Positions 7,791 through 18,572 of a stretch of DNA of 64,000 nucleotides are shown here, piece after piece. This stretch comes from JBDWFY01 sp965275915 (lineage in GTDB: Bacteria > Pseudomonadota > Alphaproteobacteria > Rhizobiales > Stappiaceae). The number at the start of each line of letters is the position of its first letter. Positions within the stretch are counted from its first letter, which is position 1. The notes beneath the pieces were generated by a model. That model was not told the DNA's origin, searched no databases, and saw only the letters and a program-made list of their open reading frames with translations. The stretch lies in NCBI GenBank assembly GCA_965275915.1, contig CBDHYI010000008.1:372001-436000 (forward strand), read 5' to 3'. A program made the translations under genes and the position numbers.

Positions 7791-8906
7791 ATGCGGATCG
7801 GTGTACCCAAAGAAATCAAGAATCATGAATATCGGGTCGGTGCGACCCCGCAAAGTGTTCAGGAATATGTGGCTCGCGGTCACGAGGTTCTGGTTGAAAC
7901 CAATGCCGGAATTGGCATCGGCGCGGACGATGCGGCCTATGAGGCCTCCGGTGCGACCGTGCTGGGAACAGCGGCTGAGGTGTTCGACCAGGCCGAAATG
8001 ATCGTCAAGGTCAAGGAACCGCAGGCGGTCGAACGGGCCATGCTGCGTTCCGACCACATTCTTTTCACCTATCTGCATCTGGCTCCGGATCCCGAACAGA
8101 CGGCCGATCTGGTCAAATCCGGTGCTACGTGCATTGCCTATGAAACCGTGGTCGACGCCCGCGGCGGCCTGCCGCTGCTGGCGCCGATGTCACAGGTTGC
8201 TGGACGTCTTTCGATCCAGGCCGGTGCGCATTCGCTTGAAAAAGCGCAGGGCGGCGCAGGCGTCCTGCTGGGCGGTGTTCCGGGTGTCCCGGCAGCAAAG
8301 GTTGTCGTGATTGGCGGCGGTGTTGTCGGAGAGCATGCGATTACGATGGCGCTGGGCCTTGGCTCGGACGTGACCGTGCTCGACCGGAACGTCAACACCA
8401 TGGCGCACCTTGCCGAACGCTTCGGGCCGGCTTTGACCACGGTCTATTCAACGCAGGCATCCATTGAACAGTATGTTCTTGAAGCGGATCTGGTGGTCGG
8501 CGCCGTGCTGATTGCCGGCGCCGCTGCACCCAAACTGGTCACTGCGGATCTTGTGAAACAGATGAAAAGCGGGTCGGTTCTTGTGGATGTGGCCATTGAC
8601 CAGGGCGGATGTTTTGAAACGTCCCGGGCAACCACCCATGCGGAACCCACATATGTGATCGATGATGTCGTTCATTATTGTGTCGCCAATATGCCCGGCG
8701 CCGTGCCCCATACATCGACCTATGCCCTGAACAACGTCACGCTGCCGTTCGGTCTGGCCCTGGCCGACAAAGGCTATCGGGAAGCATTGCTTGCCGACAA
8801 ATGTTTTCTGCCCGGCCTTAACGTCTATGACGGCAAGGTGACCTGCAAGGCTGTTGCGGAGGCGCTGGGATACGACTATGTCGACCCGGTCGCAGCCCTG
8901 AGCTGA
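7791..8906 (+). CDS. ald: Alanine dehydrogenase
   Basis: The 371-residue enzyme reversibly deaminates L-alanine to pyruvate and ammonia with NAD+ in the cytoplasm. It begins MRIGVPKEIKNHEYRVG, the family hallmark. The substrate-binding lysine (K75, in VKVKEP) and the catalytic histidine (H96, in TYLHLAP) are present, as is the NAD Rossmann motif VIGGGVVGEHA. I chose ATG 7791 because AGGAGAGG lies nine bases upstream and the length then equals that of characterised enzymes. An in-frame ATG upstream (7746) has no ribosome site. A strong terminator follows, so the gene is probably monocistronic, controlled by the divergent Lrp-type regulator. Confidence 0.95.
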   Translation: MRIGVPKEIKNHEYRVGATPQSVQEYVARGHEVLVETNAGIGIGADDAAYEASGATVLGTAAEVFDQAEMIVKVKEPQAVERAMLRSDHILFTYLHLAPDPEQTADLVKSGATCIAYETVVDARGGLPLLAPMSQVAGRLSIQAGAHSLEKAQGGAGVLLGGVPGVPAAKVVVIGGGVVGEHAITMALGLGSDVTVLDRNVNTMAHLAERFGPALTTVYSTQASIEQYVLEADLVVGAVLIAGAAAPKLVTADLVKQMKSGSVLVDVAIDQGGCFETSRATTHAEPTYVIDDVVHYCVANMPGAVPHTSTYALNNVTLPFGLALADKGYREALLADKCFLPGLNVYDGKVTCKAVAEALGYDYVDPVAALS

Positions 8907-8925
8907 CACGCTCCGATATAAAAAG

Positions 8926-8954
8926 CCCGCGCAACACATTGCGCGGGTTTTTTT
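8926..8954 (+). terminator. Rho-independent terminator of ald
   Basis: A perfect seven-base stem, CCCGCGC at 8926-8932 pairing with GCGCGGG at 8941-8947 around an eight-base loop, is followed by seven T residues. It lies 20 bases after the ald stop. Confidence 0.9.
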
Positions 8955-9045
8955 GTTTCATCGGCCGGACGTCAGGCCGATGAGCACTGCGTACCGCTCC
9001 TACCCGGATAAAGCCGGATGATTGCGCTGCGCTTTTTAAAAACCG

Positions 9046-9315
9046 TTATGGGCAGGCAACAGCGTAAGGATTGCCAAAGCGGTCATAGGCGGTGCAGTTT
9101 TTCGGGGTTGTTGCGCCGCCGATAATGGCACCGCCGGCACCGCCGATTGCTGCGCCGGCAAGAGCTGCACCGGTGCCGCCTCCGGTTGCCGCACCAATCG
9201 CCGCACCTGTCGCTGCACCCAGTCCACCGCCCACAAGCGCACGGTCACGCTGACTGTCGGCCTGGCACCCTGCTACCAGCAATGCGGCCGCAGCCGCTAG
9301 AACATAAACTTTCAT
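9046..9315 (-). CDS. Glycine-zipper outer-membrane lipoprotein, paralogue 1
   Basis: The 89-residue protein starts with a lipoprotein signal (MKVYVLAAAAALLVAGC, lipobox LVAG-C, lipidated Cys17). A glycine/alanine-rich hydrophobic core follows (about residues 29-69, repeats of GAAxGAAxGGG and GAAIGGAGG), typical of glycine-zipper membrane segments. The tail NCTAYDRFGNPYAVACP contains two cysteines that could form a disulphide. The start at 9315 has AGGAAG eight bases upstream; an open frame continues upstream but has no ribosome site. It is nearly the same as the gene at 9817-10086. Its role is unknown; such proteins are usually envelope-associated. Confidence 0.75.
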   Translation of the reverse strand: MKVYVLAAAAALLVAGCQADSQRDRALVGGGLGAATGAAIGAATGGGTGAALAGAAIGGAGGAIIGGATTPKNCTAYDRFGNPYAVACP

Positions 9316-9816
9316 AGTGTCTTCCTGTCCAAGCAAACTTTTGATCGATGAAATCAAGACCGCATTTTTCGGAGCTTGTTCACCTTCGGCTTGATTATAG
9401 CACACAATCAACAGACCAGAACAAATCGAATGCCCTGTCCGTCTGTGCACAAACCGGTCCGGTTATAGGCCGATTTACGTCAAAGTTATGATAACCCGGA
9501 CGAAATATCCTCTTTCCGACCGGGATCTTAACGTTACAGTCGAACCTGTGATCGCCTTGCAACGCATCTGATCCACACCGCAATGGCCACTCTGGCACCA
9601 AGTCCGAGTGGCATAAAACCACTATAGAATCAGCGCACTGTGACATAATCTGACCGGTAAACTGCCCGTTTTGACGGATTATGCCGCCGCGATCATCGCA
9701 ACCATATTCACTTCACATGAACGCCAGCTGAATGAAAGATATCTTTGTAACCACTGCCATCGTCAGACAAAGCGGTCGTTTTGTGGTTGAGCGTTTACGC
9801 AGATGAAGCCGGTGCG
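9316..9816. other. 501-bp spacer between duplicated lipoprotein genes
   Basis: No coding frame, RNA gene or clear terminator is recognisable. It presumably carries the promoter of the left lipoprotein gene on the minus strand. The spacer shows no obvious repeat of the sequence upstream of the second copy apart from the ribosome-site region. Confidence 0.4.
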
Positions 9817-10086
9817 TTACGGGCAGGCGACATAGTACCTGCGGCCATATCGGTCATAAGCGACACAGTTTTTCGGCGTCGTTGCTGCGCCGACAATGGC
9901 ACCGCCCGCGCCGCCGATTGCTGCTCCGGCAAGAGCTGCGCCCGCGCCGCCACCGGTTGCCGCGCCGATTGCCGCACCGGTGGCTGCCCCTAATCCGCCA
10001 CCGATGAGAGCTCTGTCCGTCTGGCTGTCGGCCTGGCAACCGGCCAGCAACAGAGCGGTCGCACCAATAAGAATTGAAAATTTCAT
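9817..10086 (-). CDS. Glycine-zipper outer-membrane lipoprotein, paralogue 2
   Basis: This is an 89-residue twin of the protein at 9046-9315, identical in length and about 80% identical by eye. The signal is MKFSILIGATALLLAGC with Cys17 as the lipidation site, then QADSQTDRALIGGG, the glycine-zipper core and a tail NCVAYDRYGRRYYVACP with the same two cysteines. It starts at ATG 10086 with GGAGATCCTG upstream. Most differences lie in the signal peptide and the tail, as expected if the zipper is under constraint. Function not known. Confidence 0.75.
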   Translation of the reverse strand: MKFSILIGATALLLAGCQADSQTDRALIGGGLGAATGAAIGAATGGGAGAALAGAAIGGAGGAIVGAATTPKNCVAYDRYGRRYYVACP

Positions 10087-10209
10087 CAGGATCTCCAAAA
10101 GTCTGCGTCCGCTGCTGACTGTGCGGCAGACATCCTGCGAAATCAATGCATGTGGGGGCACAGTTTTCGCAATTCGCTCCCGAAGGAGACGAAAAAGGGG
10201 TTTTTCCAC

Positions 10210-11838
10210 TCAGTGTCGCAATTTTGCGAGCAGTGCCAGTGTTGAAGAGTCTTTGCCCTCCGCCGACGCCTCGCCATTGACCATCGGCAGCAACTGGGTG
10301 GCCAGTTCCTTGCCCAGCTCAACGCCCCATTGATCAAACGAATTGATGTTCCAGATTGCCCCTTCCACGAATACACGGTGTTCGTACAGGGCAATAATGC
10401 GGCCGAGCGTATAAGGGTCCAGCCTGTCATAGGCAATGGTTGTTGACGGGCGATTGCCCGGGAAGACCTTGTGCGGGGCAAGCGCGGCGACGTCTTCGGA
10501 AGACAGCCCGTTCTGTGTCAATATCTCGCTTGCTTCCTCAAGCGTCCGTCCCTTCATCAGGGCTTCGCTTTGCGCAAGGCAGTTGGCCATAAGCAGATGA
10601 TGGTGATGAGCCAGATCCGGTTCATGCCCCCTGGCCGCGATCAGAAACTCGACCGGAATAACGGAGGTACCCTGGTGGATCAACTGGTAGAACGCATGCT
10701 GTCCGTTGGTGCCGGGCTCTCCCCAGACAATGGGGCCGGTGTCCTGCTCAACCGCTCCGCCGGAAAGCGTTGTGCGTTTGCCGTTTGATTCCATATCAAG
10801 CTGCTGCAGATAGGCCGGGAGGCGGGCGAGCCGCTGATCGTATGGCAACACGGCTCTGGTTCCGAATTGCCACACATCGCGGTACCAGACGCCGGTGAGG
10901 CCAAGAAGCACCGGCAGGTTTTCGAGCAGGGGCGCGGTTTGAAAATGCCGGTCCATTGCATGGCCGCCGGCCAGAAAACGATTGAAATTGTCCGCGCCGA
11001 TCGCAATCATCAGCGGCAGACCGATTGCCGACCAGATCGAATAGCGTCCGCCGACCCAATCCCAGAAGCCGAAAACACGCCCGCTGTCGATGCCGAAAGC
11101 CGCGACTTTATCGAGAGCCGTCGAAATGGCAGCAAAATGTGCCCCGACCGCTGTCTCTCCCAGCGCATCAGCAACCCATTTGCGGGCTGTCCGGGCATTG
11201 GTCATTGTCTCGATCGTCGTGAAGGTCTTTGACGCGACCAGGAACAGCGTGCGGGCCGGATCGAGCTGTTTCAGAGTGTCGGCGATATGAGCGCCGTCGA
11301 TATTCGAAACGTAGTGCAGACGCGGTCCGTCATGATAGGGCGCAAGCGCCAGGGTCGTCATGACGGGGCCCAGGTCCGACCCGCCGATACCGATATTGAC
11401 AATGTCGGTGAACGGACCGCCGTCATGGGCGGTGATCTCTCCGCTGCGGATTCCTTCGGAAAAGATCGCCATGCGGGAGAGCACCTCCCGGACCTCGCCC
11501 ATGACATCCTGCCCGTCGACAACAACAGGCGCGTCCGACCGGTTGCGCAGCGCAGTGTGCAGAACCGCCCGGCCTTCCGTCCGGTTGATCGGCTCGCCCC
11601 AAAACATCGCATCCCGTTTGTCCTCAAGGCCGCATGCGGCAGCCAGCTCGCCGAGCAGTTTGAGGGTTTCACCCGTCAGCCGGTTTTTGGACAGGTCCAG
11701 CAGCATGTCTTCGAAAGTGGCGGACAGCGCATCGAACCGGTCGGGATCGGTGGCGAACAACTGACGCAGATCGGAGGGTTCAATGGTCCGCCGGTGATCG
11801 GCCAGTTTTTGCCAGGCGGCATTTGCTGCGCTGTTCAT
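10210..11838 (-). CDS. pgi: Glucose-6-phosphate isomerase
   Basis: The 542-residue enzyme interconverts fructose 6-phosphate and glucose 6-phosphate. Both family signatures are visible: the sugar-phosphate-binding region around DIVNIGIGGSDLGPVM and SKTFTTIETMTN, and GRYSIWSAIGLPLMIAIG. The catalytic-region motifs QLDMESNGK and HQGTSVIPVEF also appear. ATG 11838 has GGAGA upstream. It is the last gene of the edd-eda-pgi run, 45 bases after eda. With frcK producing fructose 6-phosphate, Pgi here links fructose uptake to Zwf and the Entner-Doudoroff pathway. Confidence 0.95.
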   Translation of the reverse strand: MNSAANAAWQKLADHRRTIEPSDLRQLFATDPDRFDALSATFEDMLLDLSKNRLTGETLKLLGELAAACGLEDKRDAMFWGEPINRTEGRAVLHTALRNRSDAPVVVDGQDVMGEVREVLSRMAIFSEGIRSGEITAHDGGPFTDIVNIGIGGSDLGPVMTTLALAPYHDGPRLHYVSNIDGAHIADTLKQLDPARTLFLVASKTFTTIETMTNARTARKWVADALGETAVGAHFAAISTALDKVAAFGIDSGRVFGFWDWVGGRYSIWSAIGLPLMIAIGADNFNRFLAGGHAMDRHFQTAPLLENLPVLLGLTGVWYRDVWQFGTRAVLPYDQRLARLPAYLQQLDMESNGKRTTLSGGAVEQDTGPIVWGEPGTNGQHAFYQLIHQGTSVIPVEFLIAARGHEPDLAHHHHLLMANCLAQSEALMKGRTLEEASEILTQNGLSSEDVAALAPHKVFPGNRPSTTIAYDRLDPYTLGRIIALYEHRVFVEGAIWNINSFDQWGVELGKELATQLLPMVNGEASAEGKDSSTLALLAKLRH

Positions 11839-11883
11839 CTGTGGGGTCTCCGGAAGTTCGGGTAGGGCGTTAGGCTGATCGGG

Positions 11884-12519
11884 TTATGACAGAGCGAAGG
11901 CCGCGCGCGCATTGGCCTCGATTTGATCCCAGGCTTCACCGTTGATCAGGTCCGGTGAAGCGACCCAGGAACCGCCGACGCAGATTACGTTGGGCAATCT
12001 GAGATATGTCGGCGCGTTCTGAACTGTTATGCCGCCGGTGGGGCAGAATTTAACCCCGGACAGCGGAGAAGACAGCGCCTTCAGGAAGGGGGCGCCTCCC
12101 GCCGGTTCAGCGGGGAAAAATTTCTGCCGCGCATAGCCGCGTTCCAGCAGCGCCATTGATTCGGAGGCGGATGTTGCGCCCGGAAGAAGCGGCACATCAT
12201 ATCCGGTTGCAATGTCCAGCAAAGTTGTCGTTGCGCCCGGAGAAACGATAAAGGTCGCGCCGGCCTTGACGGCGGCGTCGTACTGTTCAGCATTCAGGAC
12301 CGTGCCCGCTCCGGCCAGCGCACCTTCGACCTCCTCGGCCACCGCGCGGATCGCGTCAATGGCCGCGGCGGTTCTGAGGGTAATTTCAATCGCGGGCAGG
12401 CCCCCCGCCACCAGAGCCTTTGCCATCGGCACGGCTTTTCTTGCATCGTCGACAATCAGCACCGGAACCACCGGGGCTGCGGTCAGGATGGCGTCAACAC
12501 GTTCCACATTCTGCGTCAT
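11884..12519 (-). CDS. eda: 2-keto-3-deoxy-6-phosphogluconate aldolase
   Basis: The 211-residue class I aldolase splits KDPG into pyruvate and glyceraldehyde 3-phosphate. Family features are VVPVLIVDD near the start, GGLPAIEITLRT with the catalytic glutamate, AGTVLN, FIVSPG, and KFFPAEPAGG with the Schiff-base lysine (KFFP). CPTGGI and VGGSW bind phosphate. The start at 12519 has AGGAATAAG upstream; a longer frame extends to 12705 but runs into edd and adds unrelated residues. It lies 62 bases behind edd and 45 before pgi. Confidence 0.93.
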   Translation of the reverse strand: MTQNVERVDAILTAAPVVPVLIVDDARKAVPMAKALVAGGLPAIEITLRTAAAIDAIRAVAEEVEGALAGAGTVLNAEQYDAAVKAGATFIVSPGATTTLLDIATGYDVPLLPGATSASESMALLERGYARQKFFPAEPAGGAPFLKALSSPLSGVKFCPTGGITVQNAPTYLRLPNVICVGGSWVASPDLINGEAWDQIEANARAAFALS

Positions 12520-12581
12520 TCTTATTCCTATCCTCGGGAATTCTGTTGCGGTGAGGAGTCCCCACCGAAAAAAGTTCAGGT

Positions 12582-14396
<1,815 letters not shown>

Positions 14397-14435
14397 GTAA
14401 CCTGGTTCCTGTGTGTCTTGCCGCTTATTTCGGCC

Positions 14436-14504
14436 TTTTAATCGATTTAAGCGACAGTTGTGTCAAGCGATCGGCTGACAGCAAAAACGATCAAAATCGT
14501 TTTT
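14436..14504 (-). promoter_or_regulatory. Palindromes upstream of edd (possible operator and pgl terminator)
   Basis: TTAATCGATTTAA within 14436-14450 is a near-perfect palindrome centred on CG, the pattern of LacI-family operators. About 40 bases further, AAAAACGAT (14483-14491) and ATCGTTTTT (14496-14504) form a perfect nine-base inverted repeat with a CAAA loop. On the minus strand it ends in a T-run and could terminate pgl transcription, or serve as a second operator for edd. Confidence 0.45.
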
Positions 14505-14571
14505 CGTGCCTGCCTGCCGATCCCTTCCGGGGCATTGATTGTCCGCCCGGTTTTTTGGCGCCGGAAAAAAT

Positions 14572-15303
14572 CTATGGCGCCCAGAAAATCTGCAGCGGCT
14601 TTTGTCGCACGCCGTGCAGCACGGCCCGGACCGGCATGTCTTCGGCCGGGCCTTCCCGAAGCGCTCTATCCAGCACCTGCCGCTTGTCCTCGCCCTCAAT
14701 ATGAAGAACGAGGCGATGGGCGGCAAGCAAGACCGGCAGGGTGAGCGTTATTCTCGGCTCGCCCGCGCCCCCGGCTCGCATTCCTGTCACCCGATTTGAC
14801 CCGTTTTCATCAAGCGCTGCCTTGAGCCGGTCTCCGCCGGGGAAAAAAGAGGCGGTATGGGCATCGGTGCCCATACCCAGAATTGCGACGTCGAGCGGCC
14901 ACGACACGGATTTTGCGAGTTGATCTTCAAGGGCGTCAACGCCGTCCTCCGGAGTCTGATCGCCGTTAAAGAGCGGTACAAACACGGCTTCTTTAGCCTT
15001 GCCGGTCAGAAGCGTCTCCTTGACCAGTTTGGCGTTTGAGCGGGGATTGCCATCATCAACCCAGCGTTCGTCGACCAATGTCACCGTGACCCTGGGCCAT
15101 GCGATGTCCTGATCGCTCAGGATTGAAAAGAGGCGGGCCGGTGTCGATCCGCCGGACACGGCAAGCGAGGCGCCGCCGCGCTTTTCAATGCTCCGGCTGA
15201 GGTCACCTGCGATTTGTTCGGCAAGGGCCTGTGCCAGGTATTCCTTCGATTCAAAATTATGCCGCTCCGGAACAGGCATGATCCAAACTGTGTCCTTATG
15301 CAT
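14572..15303 (-). CDS. pgl: 6-phosphogluconolactonase
   Basis: The 243-residue DevB/SOL-type lactonase hydrolyses 6-phosphogluconolactone. Typical motifs are AVSGGSTPARLF, VTLVDERWVDDGNPRSNAKLVKE (shortened here to DERWV...N) and ILGMGTDAHTASFFPG. The ATG at 15303-15301 follows the zwf stop with no spacing, so the two are translationally coupled. An in-frame ATG at about 15279 (MPVPERHNF) is an alternative start. It is the step between Zwf and Edd. Confidence 0.93.
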   Translation of the reverse strand: MHKDTVWIMPVPERHNFESKEYLAQALAEQIAGDLSRSIEKRGGASLAVSGGSTPARLFSILSDQDIAWPRVTVTLVDERWVDDGNPRSNAKLVKETLLTGKAKEAVFVPLFNGDQTPEDGVDALEDQLAKSVSWPLDVAILGMGTDAHTASFFPGGDRLKAALDENGSNRVTGMRAGGAGEPRITLTLPVLLAAHRLVLHIEGEDKRQVLDRALREGPAEDMPVRAVLHGVRQKPLQIFWAP

Positions 15304-16776
15304 CTATTCTTCGTGCCAGGTACGCCCGTCACGTTCGATCAGCGCGATTGCCGCGGAAGGCCCCCACGTGCCGGCCGTATAGTTGCGGATCGGTTCCTGA
15401 ATGCGGTCCCAGGCCTGCAGGATCGGGTCGCACCAGGCCCATGCCGCTTCCACTTCGTCCCGTCGCATGAAGAGCGTTGGATTGCCGCGTATCACGTCCA
15501 TGACGAGCCGTTCATAGGCATCAGGATTACGGACATTGAAGGCCTCGGCAAAGCTCATATCGAGCGGGACGTGGCGCAGCCGCATGCCGCCCGGACCCGG
15601 ATCCTTGATCATCAGCCACAGTTTGACGCCCTCATCGGGCTGCAGGCGGATCACGAGCCGGTTGGAGCGGATCTTCCCGGCGCCTTCCTCAAAAATACTG
15701 TGCGGAATTTCCTTGAAGTGGATCACAAGGTCCGACACGCGCTGGGAAAGACGTTTTCCGGTCCTGAGATAGAAGGGGACGCCGGCCCAACGCCAGTTCT
15801 GAATTTCCGCCTTGATCGCGGTAAACGTCTCTGTCGAACTTTCCGCGCGGCCCAGCTCGTCCAGATAACCCGGCACCGCACCGCCGCCGGATGCGCCGGC
15901 GGTATACTGGCCCCTGACCGTGAGGTCTGAAATTGACTGCTCGGTAATGGGTTTCAACGAGTGCAGGACCTTGAGCTTTTCATCGCGAACGGCATTGGCG
16001 TCAAGCGACGATGGCGGCTCCATTGCGACCAGACAGAGGAGCTGCAGAATATGGTTCTGCACCATGTCCCGCATCGCGCCGGCCGTGTCGTAGTAACCGC
16101 TTCGGTTTCCGACACCGAGGCTTTCCGCCACCGTTATCTGAACGTGGTCAATATGGGCCGAATTCCAGATCGGCTCGAACAGCGCGTTGCCAAACCTGAG
16201 GGCCATCAGGTTCTGGACGGTTTCTTTGCCCAGATAATGATCAATGCGGAAGATCTGGTCTTCGTTGAAAACTTTGCCGATCGTTTCGTTGACCGCATCG
16301 GCCGACGCGCCATCCTTGCCGATTGGCTTTTCGATCACCACGCGCGTTTTGATACCGGACAAGCCAAAGGATCCGATTTTTTCGCAAATCGGCCCGAAGA
16401 AATCCGGTGAAACGGCCAGGTAAAACGCGCGGATGACATCGGGCCGTGCTGCCAGCGCCGCGCTCAGGTCCGACCAGCCCCTGTCACTTGTCGCATCGAC
16501 GGAAATGAAGTGGAGACGGCTCAGGAAGCGCTTGAGCGTTTCAGCATCCAAAGCGTCGGCGCCCACATGTTCTTTCAGCGCCGTCTCTGCCCATTGCCGG
16601 TATTCATCGTCGGACTGCGGGCTTCTGGAGATGCCGATAATGCGGGCATCGTCCGGTATCTGGCCGTCGAGATCCCGATGATAGATCGCCGGGATCAGTT
16701 TACGGTGGGCAAGATCGCCGCTGCCGCCAAAGACGACGAGATCAAACGGATCAACTTCGATTACACGTGCAGCCAT
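15304..16776 (-). CDS. zwf: Glucose-6-phosphate 1-dehydrogenase
   Basis: The 490-residue enzyme oxidises glucose 6-phosphate to the lactone with NADP+ or NAD+. The nucleotide motif GGSGDLAHRKLIPAIY is near residue 17, and the catalytic RIDHYLGKE motif lies near residue 180. Length matches the family. Only 15 bases separate it from frcK upstream, and pgl abuts it downstream. This suggests zwf and pgl are transcribed with the fructose genes. That would place the first Entner-Doudoroff steps under the control of the fructose regulator FrcR. Confidence 0.95.
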   Translation of the reverse strand: MAARVIEVDPFDLVVFGGSGDLAHRKLIPAIYHRDLDGQIPDDARIIGISRSPQSDDEYRQWAETALKEHVGADALDAETLKRFLSRLHFISVDATSDRGWSDLSAALAARPDVIRAFYLAVSPDFFGPICEKIGSFGLSGIKTRVVIEKPIGKDGASADAVNETIGKVFNEDQIFRIDHYLGKETVQNLMALRFGNALFEPIWNSAHIDHVQITVAESLGVGNRSGYYDTAGAMRDMVQNHILQLLCLVAMEPPSSLDANAVRDEKLKVLHSLKPITEQSISDLTVRGQYTAGASGGGAVPGYLDELGRAESSTETFTAIKAEIQNWRWAGVPFYLRTGKRLSQRVSDLVIHFKEIPHSIFEEGAGKIRSNRLVIRLQPDEGVKLWLMIKDPGPGGMRLRHVPLDMSFAEAFNVRNPDAYERLVMDVIRGNPTLFMRRDEVEAAWAWCDPILQAWDRIQEPIRNYTAGTWGPSAAIALIERDGRTWHEE

Positions 16777-16791
16777 TCAAAATCGCTCCTG

Positions 16792-17727
16792 TCAGATGAA
16801 CGCGTCGATTTCGGCCAGAGTGGGAAGGTCTGCGCCGCGTCGGGCGCAGGTGAGGGCGGCCGCTGCCACTGCGCGCTTAAGAAGCCGTGAGAGTGCGCCT
16901 TCGTCAAGGGCGGCAAGCCCGTTTTCTCCAGATTCTTTAAATCGATTCAGTTGTTGCAGCAAAACGGCTTGCATCGTGTCGCCGGCGCCGACTGTATCGA
17001 CCACATCGACCTCGATGCCGGGACAGTGAAACCGATGTCCGGCGGTATAGGCGGTTGCGCCGTCAGCGCCCCGTGTCAGCACCACAAGATCCGGACCGGC
17101 GTCAAGCCATCCTTGGGCAATATCGTCGCAATCCGCGTCCGGGTAGAGCAGGCCAAGGTCCTCATCGCTCACCTTTACGAGATCGGCGCAGGACAGAATG
17201 TCCGTCACGCGGGTTCGCCAGATGTCCAGATCGAGCTCGACATTGGTTCTGATATTGGGGTCGAACGAAATCAGCCGCTTGCCCTGCTCCTCCTTGAGGA
17301 GCGTCAAGAGCGTCGATGCGGTGGGCTCAACCACCATCGCATAAGAACCCACATGAATTGCGGAAAACCGGTCGCGGTCGGCGGGAAGGTCAGAGACTTC
17401 AAGCGACCGGTCGGCGGCTCCATGCCCGTAAAACACGTACTCCGCACTGCCGTTTTCGCCAACACCGACAATGCTGAGGCTGCAGGCCGCGTTCTTCCAG
17501 GCGATGAAGCTCGTGTTCACGCCTTCATTCGAAAGACAATCCCCCAGTTTCCGGCCAAGCGTATCGCTGGAAAGGCCGGAAAGAAATGCGCAAGGGGTCT
17601 CCTGCCGTGCCAGCCCGATGGCTACATTGTAGGGCGATCCGCCGATATGGGCGTCAAGCGACAGGGACCGCCCCTTGTCCTCGCCGATGAAAACATCAAA
17701 AAGCGCGTCGCCGCACACTAAGATCAT
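16792..17727 (-). CDS. frcK: Fructokinase (PfkB/ribokinase family)
   Basis: The 311-residue PfkB-family kinase should phosphorylate fructose to fructose 6-phosphate. It shows the N-terminal sugar motif HIGGSPYNVAIGLAR and the C-terminal anion-hole signature DTVGAGDTMQAVLL with the catalytic aspartate in GAGD. The residue after GAGDT is Met where Phe is common. It is the last gene of frcRBCAK in rhizobia and holds the same place here, between frcA (68-bp gap) and zwf (15-bp gap). A different hexose specificity cannot be excluded from sequence. Confidence 0.85.
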   Translation of the reverse strand: MILVCGDALFDVFIGEDKGRSLSLDAHIGGSPYNVAIGLARQETPCAFLSGLSSDTLGRKLGDCLSNEGVNTSFIAWKNAACSLSIVGVGENGSAEYVFYGHGAADRSLEVSDLPADRDRFSAIHVGSYAMVVEPTASTLLTLLKEEQGKRLISFDPNIRTNVELDLDIWRTRVTDILSCADLVKVSDEDLGLLYPDADCDDIAQGWLDAGPDLVVLTRGADGATAYTAGHRFHCPGIEVDVVDTVGAGDTMQAVLLQQLNRFKESGENGLAALDEGALSRLLKRAVAAAALTCARRGADLPTLAEIDAFI

Positions 17728-17795
17728 GTTGGTGTCCGTTTGTTTTTAACTTTCAGTGCCAGGCAGAAGGGACCTCGGCCCGAATGGTTCGAGCG

Positions 17796-18572
17796 TCAGG
17801 CCGCCTTGCTTTCCGGTGGATCCATCGCTCCGGTCATGATCGCCACGGCGTCCGACATCGAACACTCCTTGGGGTCAATGACCGCCCGTCTCCGGCCCAG
17901 ACGATGGATGTGGATGCGATCGGCGATCTCGAAAACATGCGGCATGTTATGGCTGATCAGGACGATGGGCATGCCCCGGCTTTTGACGTCCCGGATCAAT
18001 TCCAGCACCCGTCTGCTCTCTTTGACGCCGAGCGCGGCCGTTGGTTCATCCATGATGATGACCTTCGAACCGAACGTTGCCGCGCGCGCAACGGCAACCC
18101 CCTGCCGCTGGCCGCCTGACAGGGTTTCGACTGCCTGGTTGATGTTCTGGATCGTCATCAATCCCAGTTCGCTCAGCTTTTCCCGCGCGATTTTCTGCAT
18201 TTTTTTACGGTCCAGCATGCGGAAATAGTCACCCAGGAACCCGCTTTTCCGAAGTTCCCGGCCCAAAAACATGTTGTCCGCAATTGACAGGGCAGGGGAG
18301 AGGGCGAGGGTCTGGTAGACCGTTTCGATGCCGGCAGCCCGCGCAGCCATCGGGCTTGAAAAGGTCACCGGTTTGCCGTCAAGCAGAACCTCCCCCTCAT
18401 CCGGCTGGACGGCGCCTGACAGCGCCTTGATCATGGTCGATTTGCCGGCGCCGTTGTCGCCGATAACCGCCAGGATTTCGCCCGGATAGAGTTCGAAGTC
18501 CGCATGATCCAGGGCGACGACACGGCCATAGCGTTTGACAAGCTGCCGGCCTTGAAGAACCGGGGCGGTCAT
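17796..18572 (-). CDS. frcA: Fructose ABC transporter ATP-binding protein
   Basis: The 258-residue protein has a single ATPase domain, as FrcA does, where most sugar importers of this class have a duplicated ATPase. Walker A is GDNGAGKST, the signature is LSGGQRQGVAVARA and Walker B is VIIMDEPTAALG. The start at 18572 overlaps the frcC stop in ATGA; the longer upstream frame lies wholly in frcC. It powers uptake through FrcC with FrcB as periplasmic binder. Confidence 0.88.
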   Translation of the reverse strand: MTAPVLQGRQLVKRYGRVVALDHADFELYPGEILAVIGDNGAGKSTMIKALSGAVQPDEGEVLLDGKPVTFSSPMAARAAGIETVYQTLALSPALSIADNMFLGRELRKSGFLGDYFRMLDRKKMQKIAREKLSELGLMTIQNINQAVETLSGGQRQGVAVARAATFGSKVIIMDEPTAALGVKESRRVLELIRDVKSRGMPIVLISHNMPHVFEIADRIHIHRLGRRRAVIDPKECSMSDAVAIMTGAMDPPESKAA

